From contig SUZI01000001.1 of the NCBI GenBank assembly GCA_015060005.1, positions 1 through 64,000 of the forward strand: a DNA stretch of 64,000 nt, read 5' to 3'. Shown here in pieces: positions 1 through 8,967 of this stretch. Below the pieces are notes generated by a model, which saw nothing but the letters and a program-made list of their open reading frames with translations, did no database searches and was not told where the DNA came from. Each line of letters starts with the position of its first letter. The first letter of the stretch is position 1. Made by a program: the position numbers and the translations under genes. The stretch comes from Rikenellaceae bacterium. Its GTDB lineage: Bacteria > Bacteroidota > Bacteroidia > Bacteroidales > Rikenellaceae.

Positions 1-99
1 GCACACCACCAATTCGAGAGGGTTGCAGCATTCAAATCAGACGAATGGAAAACAGATAGCGATGGTTATCTGACCTACATATATAAGAGGATATTTTAA
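1..99 (+). CDS. C-terminal end of an unidentified protein (truncated by window edge)
   Basis: Frame 1 is open from the first base to a TAA at 97-99 and encodes 32 residues ending in YIYKRIF. It is too short for the ORF track. A strong bidirectional hairpin follows at 144-176, as expected after a gene end. The visible residues carry no family signature I recognise. It could be a chance open frame, but its position just before the terminator and the convergent orientation of the next gene favour a real gene end. Confidence 0.5.
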   Translation, partial: AHHQFERVAAFKSDEWKTDSDGYLTYIYKRIF

Positions 100-143
100 C
101 TTCGTAGTCTACGACTTTTAGTTATACCTTAGAGGAGTAAATA

Positions 144-176
144 ATATAGGGTATCCAACTTTTGGATACCCTATAT
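144..176. terminator. Bidirectional terminator hairpin
   Basis: A perfect 15-bp inverted repeat (ATATAGGGTATCCAA / TTGGATACCCTATAT) with a 3-nt loop lies between two convergent genes. It probably ends both the partial gene at the window edge and the 160-aa secreted protein gene. Confidence 0.8.
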
Positions 177-208
177 ATGACGAAGAGCCTTGTTAGAGAA
201 CTCCTACC

Positions 209-691
209 CTACTTCTTCTTTTTCTTAAAAGGATTAATCTTATTCAACGCCTTACCTACCTTTGACTTGCCCTCTTCAGCAGGGGAACTAACCTCAGAAC
301 CAGAGTCTGAGCCTGACCTTGATGGTTTCTCAAGAGAGAGAATATAGGTTGGCTTCCAATCTGGAAGAATCTGAGTGAGCTTGAATTTACCATTACCCTC
401 GGTGATAAACTCAATAGAGCAATACTTCTGGCCTCCGGCTGATGCAGTATAATATACATCAAAGGTACGCTTATTACCACTCTCCTTATAGTTCTTCATA
501 GGTGCCATCTGCTCATCCTCGCTATCAGAATCCATAAAGAAATACTTGCCATCCCAATCAATTCTAAACCAATAGGCAGAAGCATTCTCCTGACCTACCT
601 CTTCCACTACATAGTAGTCTGTCCACTGCTGTGCTGACGCATACGAAATAGAGCAAACAGCAACCACGACTGTCAATAAAAACTTTTTCAT
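209..691 (-). CDS. Small secreted protein with lysine-rich C-terminus, function unknown
   Basis: A 160-residue protein with a clear Sec signal peptide (MKKFLLTVVV... cleaved near ASAQQ). The mature part is a short beta-rich domain of about 100 residues, followed by a Ser/Glu-rich stretch. It ends in a strongly basic tail, NPFKKKKK. I do not recognise the family. A TAACTTTG box (-7 type) at 721-728 lies upstream on the same strand. The gene is monocistronic, divergent from the pseudouridine synthase gene and convergent with the gene at the window edge. The polybasic end could bind acidic lipid A, nucleic acid or peptidoglycan, but that is speculation. Confidence 0.8.
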   Translation of the reverse strand: MKKFLLTVVVAVCSISYASAQQWTDYYVVEEVGQENASAYWFRIDWDGKYFFMDSDSEDEQMAPMKNYKESGNKRTFDVYYTASAGGQKYCSIEFITEGNGKFKLTQILPDWKPTYILSLEKPSRSGSDSGSEVSSPAEEGKSKVGKALNKINPFKKKKK

Positions 692-720
692 AATGTGTTA
701 ATTTAAAAGGTTGATGATTA

Positions 721-728
721 CAAAGTTA
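721..728 (-). promoter_or_regulatory. -7 box of the small secreted protein gene
   Basis: On the minus strand this reads TAACTTTG, matching the Bacteroidota TAnnTTTG consensus, 30 nt upstream of the start codon. No convincing TTTG box sits at the usual distance. Confidence 0.5.
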
Positions 729-812
729 ACAAAAATTTACAAATAACATCATTTCTCGCCATCTTTTTCATAACATCGCCAAAGAGGTATCTTATGCCTT
801 GTATATGGAGCA

Positions 813-843
813 ATTTTGAATTTTGAATTTTGAATTTTGAATT
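813..843. repeat. Heptamer array (ATTTTGA)x4
   Basis: Four exact tandem copies of ATTTTGA plus a partial copy lie in the spacer just before the pseudouridine synthase gene. The same heptamer recurs, on one strand or the other, near 18,576 and 22,001. Confidence 0.8.
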
Positions 844-844
844 A

Positions 845-852
845 TAATTTTG
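845..852 (+). promoter_or_regulatory. -7 box of the RluA-family gene
   Basis: TAATTTTG matches TAnnTTTG only 4 nt before the ATG at 857. If it is used, the transcript would be nearly leaderless, or translation would start further in. The heptamer array immediately upstream supplies several TTTG-like -33 candidates. Confidence 0.4.
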
Positions 853-856
853 TGGT

Positions 857-2485
857 ATGTTTCACAGCTTTGAGAAAGATATTACGGGCATTGAGCTACC
901 TGCACTATTCACGTGGCCGTTTCACTATGTACCACACGCATTGTGCGTAGCAGCAAAAGAGCAGGTGGAGCGATACCTCTCGACACAGAGCGAGTGGGCA
1001 GATGAGCTTCAGGCGGGTAAGATGATGGGAGTGCTCGTGGTGGAGAACAAAGCAGGTGAGGTGGGTTTCGTAGCAGCCTTCTCGGGCAACTTAGCAGGGA
1101 CAAACTCACATCCTTACTTCGTACCACCTGTATATGATATGCTCCGCCCCGATGACTTTTTCAAACGTGAGGAGGCAGAGATATCTGCTATAAATCGCAA
1201 AATAACGGAGTTAGAGTTTAGCGACAAATATCAAGATGCACTCAACAGGCAGGAGCAAAACCGACAAGAGGAGGAGAGGCTCTTTGCCGAGTTCAAAGTT
1301 TACCTCCAGGAACGCAAGCAGCAACGTGATATGCTGCGAGACTCACGCACGGGCGACGAAGAGAAGCTCAAACGTGAGAGTCAACGCGACAATGCCGACT
1401 TTCAGCGACTGAAGCGTTCCGCACGTGAGCGAGCTGCGAAACATCAGGAGGCGGTAAATCACTTCAAACGACAGATACTCGCATTGGAGGAGGAGCGTGT
1501 GCGTCGCTCAAAGGCATTGCAGATGGCTCTATTTGAGCGTTTCAGGATACTGAACGCCAACGGAGAGATACGCGACTTATGCGAGATATTTGCCCCCACA
1601 AAGCAGGGAGTGCCTCCCGCCGGAGCAGCCGAGTGTGCAGCACCCAAAATGTTGCAATATGCCTACAAGAATGGGCTCAAGCCGCTGGCAATGGCAGAAT
1701 TTTGGCAGGGTCGCTCGCCATACGGTGAGGTACGACATCACGGGGAGTTCTATCCCTCGTGCAACAGCCGATGCAAGCCTATACTCACATATATGATGCA
1801 GGGACTCAACGTAGAGCCCAACCCACTGGAGCATATAGTGCCCGCAGAGCCTGAGATACTATATGAAGATGAGGATATAATGGCGATAAACAAGCCGTGC
1901 GGAATGTTATCGGTGGAGGGCAAGAGCGGCGTGATATCGGTGGAGAGATGGTATGAGGAGCGTTTTGGCAAGGTGGACCACCCTATCATAGTACACCGAT
2001 TAGACCAATCGACATCGGGAATACTTCTGCTCGCAAAGAACAAAGAGGCACACAAAGCCCTACAAGAGCAATTCATAAAGCAGACAATAAAGAAGCGATA
2101 TACCGCCCTGCTGGAGGGAGAGGTGAGCGAGAGGCAAGGTGTAATCGACCTGCCGATGAAACTCGACTATGACAACCGCCCACGACAGATGGTAGCACCC
2201 GACGGAAAGCAAGCCATAACACGATATGTGGTAATAGCGAAATCCGCAGGCACGACACGCGTGAGATTTTACCCTCAGACGGGTCGCACACATCAGCTCC
2301 GACTACACGCAGCACACGCCGAAGGGTTGGGGTGTCCGATAGTGGGCGACGACATATATGGCACATCACACACCGCAGACTGCTCCGCAGAGGGCAGGAG
2401 GCTCTGTCTGCACGCCGACGAGGTAACATTCCACCACCCCACAACAGGCGAGCAGATGGTGATACGATGCAAGGCGGAATTTTAA
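857..2485 (+). CDS. RluA-family RNA pseudouridine synthase with long N-terminal extension
   Basis: A 542-residue protein whose last ~220 residues are the RluA catalytic domain, including the HRLDQSTSG motif with the catalytic Asp and the RTHQLRLH segment. It should isomerise uridine to pseudouridine in rRNA or tRNA. The N-terminal ~320 residues are not part of ordinary RluA enzymes (about 220-320 aa). They contain a charged coiled coil (roughly 110-230) and a Cys-containing region with PPAGAAECAAPK and YPSCNSRCKP motifs. From memory, this long architecture recurs in Bacteroidota homologues, so the extension is a family feature and not a frame error. The RNA target cannot be told from sequence. 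Confidence 0.9.
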   Translation: MFHSFEKDITGIELPALFTWPFHYVPHALCVAAKEQVERYLSTQSEWADELQAGKMMGVLVVENKAGEVGFVAAFSGNLAGTNSHPYFVPPVYDMLRPDDFFKREEAEISAINRKITELEFSDKYQDALNRQEQNRQEEERLFAEFKVYLQERKQQRDMLRDSRTGDEEKLKRESQRDNADFQRLKRSARERAAKHQEAVNHFKRQILALEEERVRRSKALQMALFERFRILNANGEIRDLCEIFAPTKQGVPPAGAAECAAPKMLQYAYKNGLKPLAMAEFWQGRSPYGEVRHHGEFYPSCNSRCKPILTYMMQGLNVEPNPLEHIVPAEPEILYEDEDIMAINKPCGMLSVEGKSGVISVERWYEERFGKVDHPIIVHRLDQSTSGILLLAKNKEAHKALQEQFIKQTIKKRYTALLEGEVSERQGVIDLPMKLDYDNRPRQMVAPDGKQAITRYVVIAKSAGTTRVRFYPQTGRTHQLRLHAAHAEGLGCPIVGDDIYGTSHTADCSAEGRRLCLHADEVTFHHPTTGEQMVIRCKAEF

Positions 2486-2574
2486 TCTCGAAAGTAGATT
2501 TTTTCATCACACGGTACGCTTTGGCATAGCACTTGATAGGAATTGATGCAGATTATTTCCAAAAAATTAAGGCT

Positions 2575-3147
2575 ATGAAAAAATTTTTACTCTCTATGGC
2601 ACTGCTTGCCGTTGCAGCAACGACTATCGGGTGCACACAACAACAGAAATGGAACCACGAGGAGAAAAAGGCTCTGCGTGAGATGCTCAAAGAGTATCGA
2701 CAGATGCTCTACCTCCAGGACCTTACGGATGAAGAGTTTGTGATATTCACGGATGAGGTGGCTGGCGACATAGAGTTGGCTTATCCCATATATGCAGAGT
2801 TTATCGAAGTGCCGGCAGTGGGCGACACGGTGGATATGTTCGTGGTGATGCAAATAGTAGATGAGATAAATGCCGACGCACATAATATGCGTCATCTCTA
2901 CCCATATCATTACTTAGTGGCAGAGGGAATATTGCCCGCCAAGCTATCACACAAGCAACAACGCGAGTTCTACAAGTGCTTCGCCCAAAAGGTAAACTCA
3001 TACTACCTATCGGAGGTGGAGTTTCTGCAGGATGTGCTGACAAGCACAACAAACAACTCCGCAATAACACAGATGCAGCAACAGTGTGCCGCCGACCTGT
3101 TCGACTGGGTAATTGTAGTCGACGAGGTGGATGTGGTGAAGGAGTAG
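2575..3147 (+). CDS. Lipoprotein of unknown function
   Basis: The start is set at the internal Met of the longer ORF because it gives a standard lipoprotein signal (MKKFLLSMALL... with Cys20 in TIGC). The mature protein of about 170 residues is acidic, mostly helical and lacks a motif I know. The gene follows the pseudouridine synthase by 89 nt on the same strand and ends before a bidirectional hairpin. It probably sits in the inner or outer membrane, facing the periplasm. Confidence 0.8.
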   Translation: MKKFLLSMALLAVAATTIGCTQQQKWNHEEKKALREMLKEYRQMLYLQDLTDEEFVIFTDEVAGDIELAYPIYAEFIEVPAVGDTVDMFVVMQIVDEINADAHNMRHLYPYHYLVAEGILPAKLSHKQQREFYKCFAQKVNSYYLSEVEFLQDVLTSTTNNSAITQMQQQCAADLFDWVIVVDEVDVVKE

Positions 3148-3196
3148 ATAAGAGGTAAAACCACCTTCTCATATATTATAAGTATTTTCCTAACAG

Positions 3197-3231
3197 AAGA
3201 GAGGGAACGACGCGATGTCGTACCCTCTCTT
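3197..3231. terminator. Bidirectional terminator hairpin
   Basis: The arms AAGAGAGGGAACGAC and GTCGTACCCTCTCTT have one internal mismatch and are followed by a T-rich run. The hairpin lies between the lipoprotein gene and the convergent diacylglycerol-kinase-like gene. Confidence 0.8.
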
Positions 3232-3253
3232 GTTTTCTGCTCACAGAAAGAGA

Positions 3254-4213
3254 TTACTCCTTCAGGAAGTCCTTATTGACGATAACCTTAACACGATGGT
3301 AGTGCATAGTGAACTCCAGCGGAGTGCCACCCAACAGCTCGCCATCGACAGCAACAGGGATGTTCGGTGTAGACTCTATGCGGATATGGCTACCACGATA
3401 GTGGACACAGTGTCCAATACTATACACCGTACCATTGAAGAGGCGGTTGAAGCGGAACAACAGATGCCACCAATGGAAAGGTTTAATCAGAGTAATATCG
3501 AACATACCGTCGTCGGCAATAGCACTTGGCAGAAGCTGGAAACCTCCACCGTGATACTTACATATACCGATAGCGGCACTATAAAGCAGGTCGTTATGTA
3601 CCAACTCACCATCAATCCACACCTTGACGCCCGACGAACGATAGCGGAAATAGTTGTAGATGAAGCTCTTGAGATAGAGGTGGCGTCCCTTCTTACCCTT
3701 GCTCTTATAGTGTTCGTAGCGGCGAGTAACACTCGCATCGAAGCCCACACCCGCAACATTAGCCATATAACGCGACTGTGCATAGTGCGACTCCTCGTAG
3801 GCTACCTCACCCACATCCTGAAGGAAGGTAGCTCCCTCGCAGATGGCACGTATAGCCTCCGAATAGCGGGTAGGGATGCCGAACATACGAATCCAGTCAT
3901 TGCCCGTACCCACAGCGATAACAGCTATGGTAACCTGCTCGGTGGGGACCACCTGCTGGATGAACAGACCATTGACAACCTCGTGCAAAGTACCATCACC
4001 ACCGATGACGATGATGCGGCGGTAGCCCTCGTTGACAGCCTGCACAGTGAGCTCGGTAACGTGTCGCTTATACTGCGAGAAGACCAACTCATAGTGGATA
4101 TCGTTGTCGCGAAGCAGCTTGGTAATCTGTGGCAAGTCCTCCAAGCCACGACCACTACCTGCTACGGGATTGACGATAGCAAACCACTTATCTGAAATTT
4201 CAACCTGTTGCAC
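3254..4213 (-). CDS. Diacylglycerol kinase-like lipid kinase (YegS/DgkB family)
   Basis: A 319-residue cytoplasmic enzyme with the DAGK catalytic fold. NPVAGSGRG near the N-terminus and the nucleotide-binding GGDGT motif (about residue 72) are intact, and a GVGFDA segment is present mid-protein. Family members phosphorylate diacylglycerol or related lipids and can recycle diacylglycerol released from phospholipid. The length is normal. It starts 4 nt after the pepD stop codon, so the two are probably co-transcribed. The exact lipid substrate is unknown. Confidence 0.9.
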   Translation of the reverse strand: MQQVEISDKWFAIVNPVAGSGRGLEDLPQITKLLRDNDIHYELVFSQYKRHVTELTVQAVNEGYRRIIVIGGDGTLHEVVNGLFIQQVVPTEQVTIAVIAVGTGNDWIRMFGIPTRYSEAIRAICEGATFLQDVGEVAYEESHYAQSRYMANVAGVGFDASVTRRYEHYKSKGKKGRHLYLKSFIYNYFRYRSSGVKVWIDGELVHNDLLYSAAIGICKYHGGGFQLLPSAIADDGMFDITLIKPFHWWHLLFRFNRLFNGTVYSIGHCVHYRGSHIRIESTPNIPVAVDGELLGGTPLEFTMHYHRVKVIVNKDFLKE

Positions 4214-4217
4214 GGGA

Positions 4218-5678
4218 CTATTTTTTAGGGGCGTTAGCCAAAGTGTGAGTCAGGAAATTGTAGAATTTCTCAACCGAAGCAATCTCCACCTTCTCATCTG
4301 GTGAGTGAGGATAACGGATGGTAGGACCAAACGAAATCATATCCAACGCAGGATAGTTAGTCGAGATGATACCGCACTCCAGACCTGCGTGGATAGCCTT
4401 GATAGCAGGGCGTACACCATACAGAGCCTCGTAAGAGGAGAGCATAGCCTTCAGGATAGGCGACTGCATATTTGGATTCCAGCCATCGTAAGCTCCCGAG
4501 AGCTCAACACAGCCTCCAGCCATCTCGAAGAGAGCCTTGATAGCATCGCCCACAGCCTCCTTCTCGGAACGTACAGATGAGCGGATGAGTGTCTGCAAAC
4601 GAATCTGCTTACCGTCGGAAACGACACGTGCAAGATTGTTAGAGGTCTGCACCAAGCCCTCCATAGCGAGCGACATCTTATCGACACCATTAGGACAAGC
4701 GACAACAGCTGCCATAAGGTTGCGAGCTGTCTGTGCAGGGATAACACTCTCGGGCATAGCCACCGACTCAACAGCCACCACGATAGAGTCCTCGACATCG
4801 GCAAACTCGGCAACGAAGATAGCCTCCATAGCCTTTGCCGCAGCCTTAACAGCCTCGACACTACCCTTCTCAACCAAAATAGTCGCTAAAGCCTCACGTG
4901 GGATAGCATTACGCAAGCCACCACCATCAACCGCAGCCAAATCGAATGGCATCTCGGCTGCCAGCTGACGCAACAGACGGAACAGGAGCTTATTAGCGTT
5001 AGCACGCTGGCAAATAATCTGGATACCAGAGTGTCCACCCTTACAGCCCTTAACCGAGAGCTGCAACGCCTCCTTACCCTCCGCAGCAGGCTCGGCAACG
5101 TAGTCAATAGCGATGTTGGCATCCAAGCCACCAGCACAGCCTACATACAACTCGCCCTCATCCTCAGAGTCGAGGTTGAGCAGGATGTCGCCCTTGAGAA
5201 GGTCGCCCTTCAGACCAAAAGCACCCTCCATACCGGTCTCCTCGGTAGCGGTAAAGAGAGCCTCGATAGGACCGTGTACGAGAGTGTCATCCTCCATAAC
5301 AGCCAGAATAGCTGCCATACCGATACCGTTGTCGGCTCCGAGCGTAGTGCCATTAGCTGTAACCCACTCGCCATCGATATATGCCTCGATAGAGTCCTTC
5401 TCGAAATCGAAGACCTTGTCGTTATTCTTCTGTGGCACCATATCGGTGTGTGCCTGCATAACGATACCCTTCCTATCCTCCATACCTGCGGTAGCCGGCT
5501 TCGACAGATAGACGTTGCCTGCATCGTCCACCTTGTGGTCGATGCCCTTAGCAGCTGCGAAATCAACGATATATTGGCGAATAGCCTCCTCGTGATATGA
5601 GGGGTGTGGAATAGCCGCGATAGCAGCAAAATGTTTCCAAACAAGTGCTGGCTTGAGAGCCAAAAGATTCTTATCCAT
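4218..5678 (-). CDS. pepD: Aminoacyl-histidine dipeptidase (PepD, M20 family)
   Basis: A 486-residue zinc dipeptidase of the M20 family. Metal-site motifs are visible: QAHTDM near residue 95, GADNGIG near 118, the TEETGMEGA catalytic Glu segment near 148, and HAGLECG near the C-terminus. It hydrolyses Xaa-His and a range of other dipeptides in the cytoplasm, supplying amino acids from imported peptides. The length matches the family. It precedes the lipid kinase gene and follows phoH by about 20 nt. Confidence 0.93.
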   Translation of the reverse strand: MDKNLLALKPALVWKHFAAIAAIPHPSYHEEAIRQYIVDFAAAKGIDHKVDDAGNVYLSKPATAGMEDRKGIVMQAHTDMVPQKNNDKVFDFEKDSIEAYIDGEWVTANGTTLGADNGIGMAAILAVMEDDTLVHGPIEALFTATEETGMEGAFGLKGDLLKGDILLNLDSEDEGELYVGCAGGLDANIAIDYVAEPAAEGKEALQLSVKGCKGGHSGIQIICQRANANKLLFRLLRQLAAEMPFDLAAVDGGGLRNAIPREALATILVEKGSVEAVKAAAKAMEAIFVAEFADVEDSIVVAVESVAMPESVIPAQTARNLMAAVVACPNGVDKMSLAMEGLVQTSNNLARVVSDGKQIRLQTLIRSSVRSEKEAVGDAIKALFEMAGGCVELSGAYDGWNPNMQSPILKAMLSSYEALYGVRPAIKAIHAGLECGIISTNYPALDMISFGPTIRYPHSPDEKVEIASVEKFYNFLTHTLANAPKK

Positions 5679-5698
5679 AATAGTATTGTTTTAAGTTA

Positions 5699-6709
5699 TT
5701 ATCTCTCTTTTTTATCATTGTGCATAGCCACGATAGGTGCTTGCTCGTGCTCGTGCTCTGCCGCCTTATCGAAGGCATCGACAATGTATTTAACCAAAGG
5801 GTGACGCACGATATCTCGCCTGTCAAACTCCACAATGCTAATGCCATCAATGCCTCTCAGGGTGTTCATAGCACCCATCAAGCCACTGTCGCTGCGGCGT
5901 GGAAGGTCGATCTGCGTAACGTCACCCGTAACGATGAACTTAGCATTGCGTCCCATACGCGTAAGGAACATCTTAATCTGCGAGCGAGTGGTGTTCTGTG
6001 CCTCATCCAATATAACAAAAGCATTATCCAACGTGCGACCACGCATATACGCCAAAGGAGCAATCTGCACAGTGCCATCCTCGAGATATTTCTGCAACTT
6101 GGCAGCAGGTATCATATCGTTGAGGGCATCGTATAATGGTTGCAGATAGGGGTCTAACTTATCCTTCATATCGCCAGGCAGGAAGCCCAACTTCTCGCCA
6201 GCCTCGACAGCAGGGCGAGTAAGGATGACACGCTTCACCTCCTTATCCTTCAGAGCACGTACAGCCAATGCGATAGCGGTATAGGTCTTACCCGAGCCGG
6301 CAGGACCAATAGCGAAGAGCAGGTCGCTCTCCGAGAACTGCTCGACCAGACGACGCTGATTGACAGTACGGGCACGGATGATGTTACCATTGTTGCCATA
6401 GACGATAGTGTCCTTATCGCTCACAGGCTCGACACACTCACTCATAGAGAGCGAGAAAGCCTGCTGAACGACCTCACGTGAGATGTTGCCATACTTGAGG
6501 TAATACTCCACCAAAGAGTTGAGTTTTCGCTCGAAAACAGCCACATCAGCCTTAGCACCCATAGCCTTGATGGTAGAGCCACGTGCCACAATCTTAACCT
6601 TCGGCGAGAGCTCACGCATAAGCTCGAAATATATGTTCTGAGGTCCATACAACTCGCGTGCATCGACACCCTCCAAGATTACCTCTTTACCTATTGATTC
6701 GCCACTCAT
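5699..6709 (-). CDS. phoH: PhoH-family ATPase
   Basis: The track ORF begins further upstream, but the start at 6709 (MSGESIGKE) avoids overlap with the preceding gene and gives 336 aa. The Walker A motif GPAGSGKTYT and Walker B-like VILDEAQN are present, preceded by the small KH-like N-terminal region typical of PhoH. Homologues are cytoplasmic ATPases associated with RNA metabolism. The gene begins 2 nt after the stop of the barrel protein gene, so they share a transcript. Confidence 0.92.
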   Translation of the reverse strand: MSGESIGKEVILEGVDARELYGPQNIYFELMRELSPKVKIVARGSTIKAMGAKADVAVFERKLNSLVEYYLKYGNISREVVQQAFSLSMSECVEPVSDKDTIVYGNNGNIIRARTVNQRRLVEQFSESDLLFAIGPAGSGKTYTAIALAVRALKDKEVKRVILTRPAVEAGEKLGFLPGDMKDKLDPYLQPLYDALNDMIPAAKLQKYLEDGTVQIAPLAYMRGRTLDNAFVILDEAQNTTRSQIKMFLTRMGRNAKFIVTGDVTQIDLPRRSDSGLMGAMNTLRGIDGISIVEFDRRDIVRHPLVKYIVDAFDKAAEHEHEQAPIVAMHNDKKER

Positions 6710-6711
6710 AA

Positions 6712-7335
6712 TTAAAATACATATCCCAATGTGAGCGTTGCCCAATGGCTACGCATATTAAACTCCTTGCCGCCAGCATAGTTGAAGCTCTGACGGAAAT
6801 TACCCGTATAGCGGGCATCGATGATAAGATGACGCGTAATCTCCACTGCGATGCCTGCTGCATAGCCCACCGTAGAACGCAGACTACCCGCCTCGATACG
6901 CTCGCCACCACTCTCATATCGTGCCGCCGAAGCGAGGTTAATGACAGGTCCGACATTGAGCCTCAGATGTGGGATGCCACGATAAGAGAAGAGCAATGGC
7001 ACCTCGCAGATGTTACTGCTCAGCGAGTGAGTTGCAGCGGCGGTCTTCACATCGCTCTTATGGTGGAGGTAGCCTATCTCGCCCTGGATAGCGAACTGCT
7101 CATCCCAGCAAAAAGCCATAACAAGAGCTACACGATAGCCCATCTTGGGGTTGATATCGACACCTTCGGCTGACTGGAAAAGCATTGACGCAGAGCCCAA
7201 AATGCCCATCTCGACACGCTTACGTGGGCGGTCAAGACCATAGTAGAGCCTATCGTAATCCTTCAGCTGAGCCTCAGCCGTAGGGAGAAAAGCCACAAGA
7301 GCCAATGCTGCAAAAATTATTCTACGTATACTCAT
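6712..7335 (-). CDS. Outer-membrane beta-barrel protein (PorT/OmpA-barrel type)
   Basis: The start at MSIRRIIF is preferred over the track start because it gives a clean signal peptide (cleaved near AEAQ) and sits downstream of a good promoter. The 207-residue product shows alternating beta strands (GYRVALVMAF, IQGEIGYLHH) and ends in an aromatic residue (LGYVF), as outer-membrane barrels do. The ligand or role is unknown. It is the first gene ahead of phoH, pepD and the lipid kinase. Confidence 0.8.
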   Translation of the reverse strand: MSIRRIIFAALALVAFLPTAEAQLKDYDRLYYGLDRPRKRVEMGILGSASMLFQSAEGVDINPKMGYRVALVMAFCWDEQFAIQGEIGYLHHKSDVKTAAATHSLSSNICEVPLLFSYRGIPHLRLNVGPVINLASAARYESGGERIEAGSLRSTVGYAAGIAVEITRHLIIDARYTGNFRQSFNYAGGKEFNMRSHWATLTLGYVF

Positions 7336-7388
7336 CTTACATCGTTCAGCCGGAGAGGTGAAAGCACAATCCGACAATATATAACTTT

Positions 7389-7419
7389 CAAAGTTAATAA
7401 AAGAAATTGAAAATGCAAA
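7389..7419 (-). promoter_or_regulatory. Promoter of the barrel protein-phoH-pepD operon
   Basis: On the minus strand a TTTG box (7416-7419), a 19-nt spacer and TAACTTTG (7389-7396) match the Bacteroidota sigma-ABfr consensus. The predicted transcript start lies about 45 nt upstream of the chosen start codon. Confidence 0.75.
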
Positions 7420-7443
7420 AATTGAGGGAGTGAGGGCGTAGAA

Positions 7444-7483
7444 TACAACATAGGGAGAGGCAAATGCCTCTCCCTATGTTGTA
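7444..7483 (-). terminator. Terminator hairpin after der
   Basis: A 17-bp perfect stem (TACAACATAGGGAGAGG and its complement) with a 6-nt loop lies 12 nt after the der stop codon. The T-run is weak. Confidence 0.75.
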
Positions 7484-7495
7484 CTTTTGCAATCG

Positions 7496-8800
7496 TTACT
7501 TCTGACGGAAATAAATCTGAATAGGAACACCCGAGAAATCCCACTGCTCACGTATCTTATTCTCGAGATAGCGACGGTAAGAATCCTTGATGTACTGCGG
7601 CAGATTGACAAAAAAGGCAAACTGCGGAGTAGGTGTCGGAAGCTGAGTAGCGTACTTGATACGGATATACTTACCCTTGACCGATGCTGGTGGATAGTCC
7701 TCGATAACAGGCAAAATGAAGTCGTTGAGCTCCGAGGTAGGGATGCGGCGACGACGCGAGTTATAGACGCGGATAGCCTGCTGCAACACCTCCAGGATAC
7801 GCTGCTTGTTGATTACCGAGGTGAAGATAATAGGAATATCTGAGAATGGAGCGAGCTTCTTCTCCAGGAACTCACGCCACTCCTTCATCGTGTTGCTCTC
7901 CTTCTCAATCAAATCCCATTTATTGACAACGATAACGCAGCCCTTGCGGTTACGGACAATAAGGTTGTGGATATTCAAATCCTGCGACTCCAAGCCCTGC
8001 TGAGCATCCAACATCAGGATACATACATCGGAATTCTCGATAGCTCGGATAGAACGCATAACAGAGTAGAACTCCAAATCCTCCATCTCCTTACCCTTCT
8101 TACGCATACCTGCCGTATCGACAAGATAGAAGTCCATATCGTACTTATTGTAGCGGGTATGGATAGAGTCGCGGGTAGTACCTGCGATATTGGTAACGAT
8201 ATTACGCTCCTCACCGAGCAAGGCATTAGTGAGCGACGACTTACCCACATTAGGGCGACCTACGATAGTGATGCGAGGCAAATCCTCCATCTCCTCAGCC
8301 TTGGTGTCCTCGGGAAGATTTCGCAAAATCTCGTCCATCAAATCACCTGTACCGCTACCCGACATAGAAGAGATGCAGTAAGGGTCGCCAAGTCCCAACG
8401 AATAGAACTCGTGAGAGAGGTATATCAGGTCGTAGTTATCGACCTTGTTGCAGACAACGAGGGTCTTCTTACCCGAGCGACGCAACACATCAGCCATCAT
8501 CATATCCAAATCGGTGATACCGGTCTTGACCTCGACCATAAAGAGGATGAGGTCAGCCTCCTCGATAGCCAACAGCACCTGACGACGGATATCATCCTCG
8601 AAGATATCGTCGGTGTTGACCGCATAACCACCCGTATCGATGATAGAAAACTCCTTACCATTCCAATCGGTCTTACCATAATGGCGATCACGTGTCGTAC
8701 CAGCAGTCTCATCGACAATGGCTTGACGATGACCTACCAAACGGTTAAAGAGTGTCGACTTACCCACATTAGGGCGACCTACGATAGCTACCAAACTCAT
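7496..8800 (-). CDS. der: Ribosome biogenesis GTPase Der (EngA)
   Basis: A 434-residue protein with two tandem G domains. Both P-loops are intact ([10 protein letters not shown] at ~7 and [10 protein letters not shown] at ~180). DTGG and DTAG G3 motifs, NKVD and NKWD G4 motifs, and a C-terminal KH-like domain are also present. Der is essential for 50S subunit maturation. Length and architecture are standard. A consensus promoter precedes it. Confidence 0.97.
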   Translation of the reverse strand: MSLVAIVGRPNVGKSTLFNRLVGHRQAIVDETAGTTRDRHYGKTDWNGKEFSIIDTGGYAVNTDDIFEDDIRRQVLLAIEEADLILFMVEVKTGITDLDMMMADVLRRSGKKTLVVCNKVDNYDLIYLSHEFYSLGLGDPYCISSMSGSGTGDLMDEILRNLPEDTKAEEMEDLPRITIVGRPNVGKSSLTNALLGEERNIVTNIAGTTRDSIHTRYNKYDMDFYLVDTAGMRKKGKEMEDLEFYSVMRSIRAIENSDVCILMLDAQQGLESQDLNIHNLIVRNRKGCVIVVNKWDLIEKESNTMKEWREFLEKKLAPFSDIPIIFTSVINKQRILEVLQQAIRVYNSRRRRIPTSELNDFILPVIEDYPPASVKGKYIRIKYATQLPTPTPQFAFFVNLPQYIKDSYRRYLENKIREQWDFSGVPIQIYFRQK

Positions 8801-8853
8801 AATATTCTACTGTTTTATACTCCTACAAGGAGTAAGGTTACATTTTTCGGCGA

Positions 8854-8885
8854 CAAAGATAGTAAAAATTGGTCTAACACACAAA
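8854..8885 (-). promoter_or_regulatory. der promoter
   Basis: On the minus strand a TTTG box (8882-8885), 20 nt and TATCTTTG (8854-8861) fit the Bacteroidota consensus. The -33 box sits in the T-run of the terminator that ends the glp operon. Confidence 0.75.
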
Positions 8886-8891
8886 AACAAA

Positions 8892-8913
8892 GGAGAATCC
8901 CGAAGGACTCTCC
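8892..8913 (-). terminator. Terminator of the glp operon
   Basis: On the minus strand GGAGAGTCC-TTC-GGGATTCTCC forms a hairpin followed by TTTGTTTTTG, shortly after the porin stop codon. Confidence 0.7.
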
Positions 8914-8967
8914 CCGTTTTGCAGAATTTAATCGATTATTATATCGTATAAAATTGATTGTCTTCCT

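Noticed and set aside
3215-4195. 326-aa plus-strand ORF
   Set aside because: Overlaps the diacylglycerol-kinase-like gene on the other strand, which has intact motifs; the plus frame has no recognisable domain.
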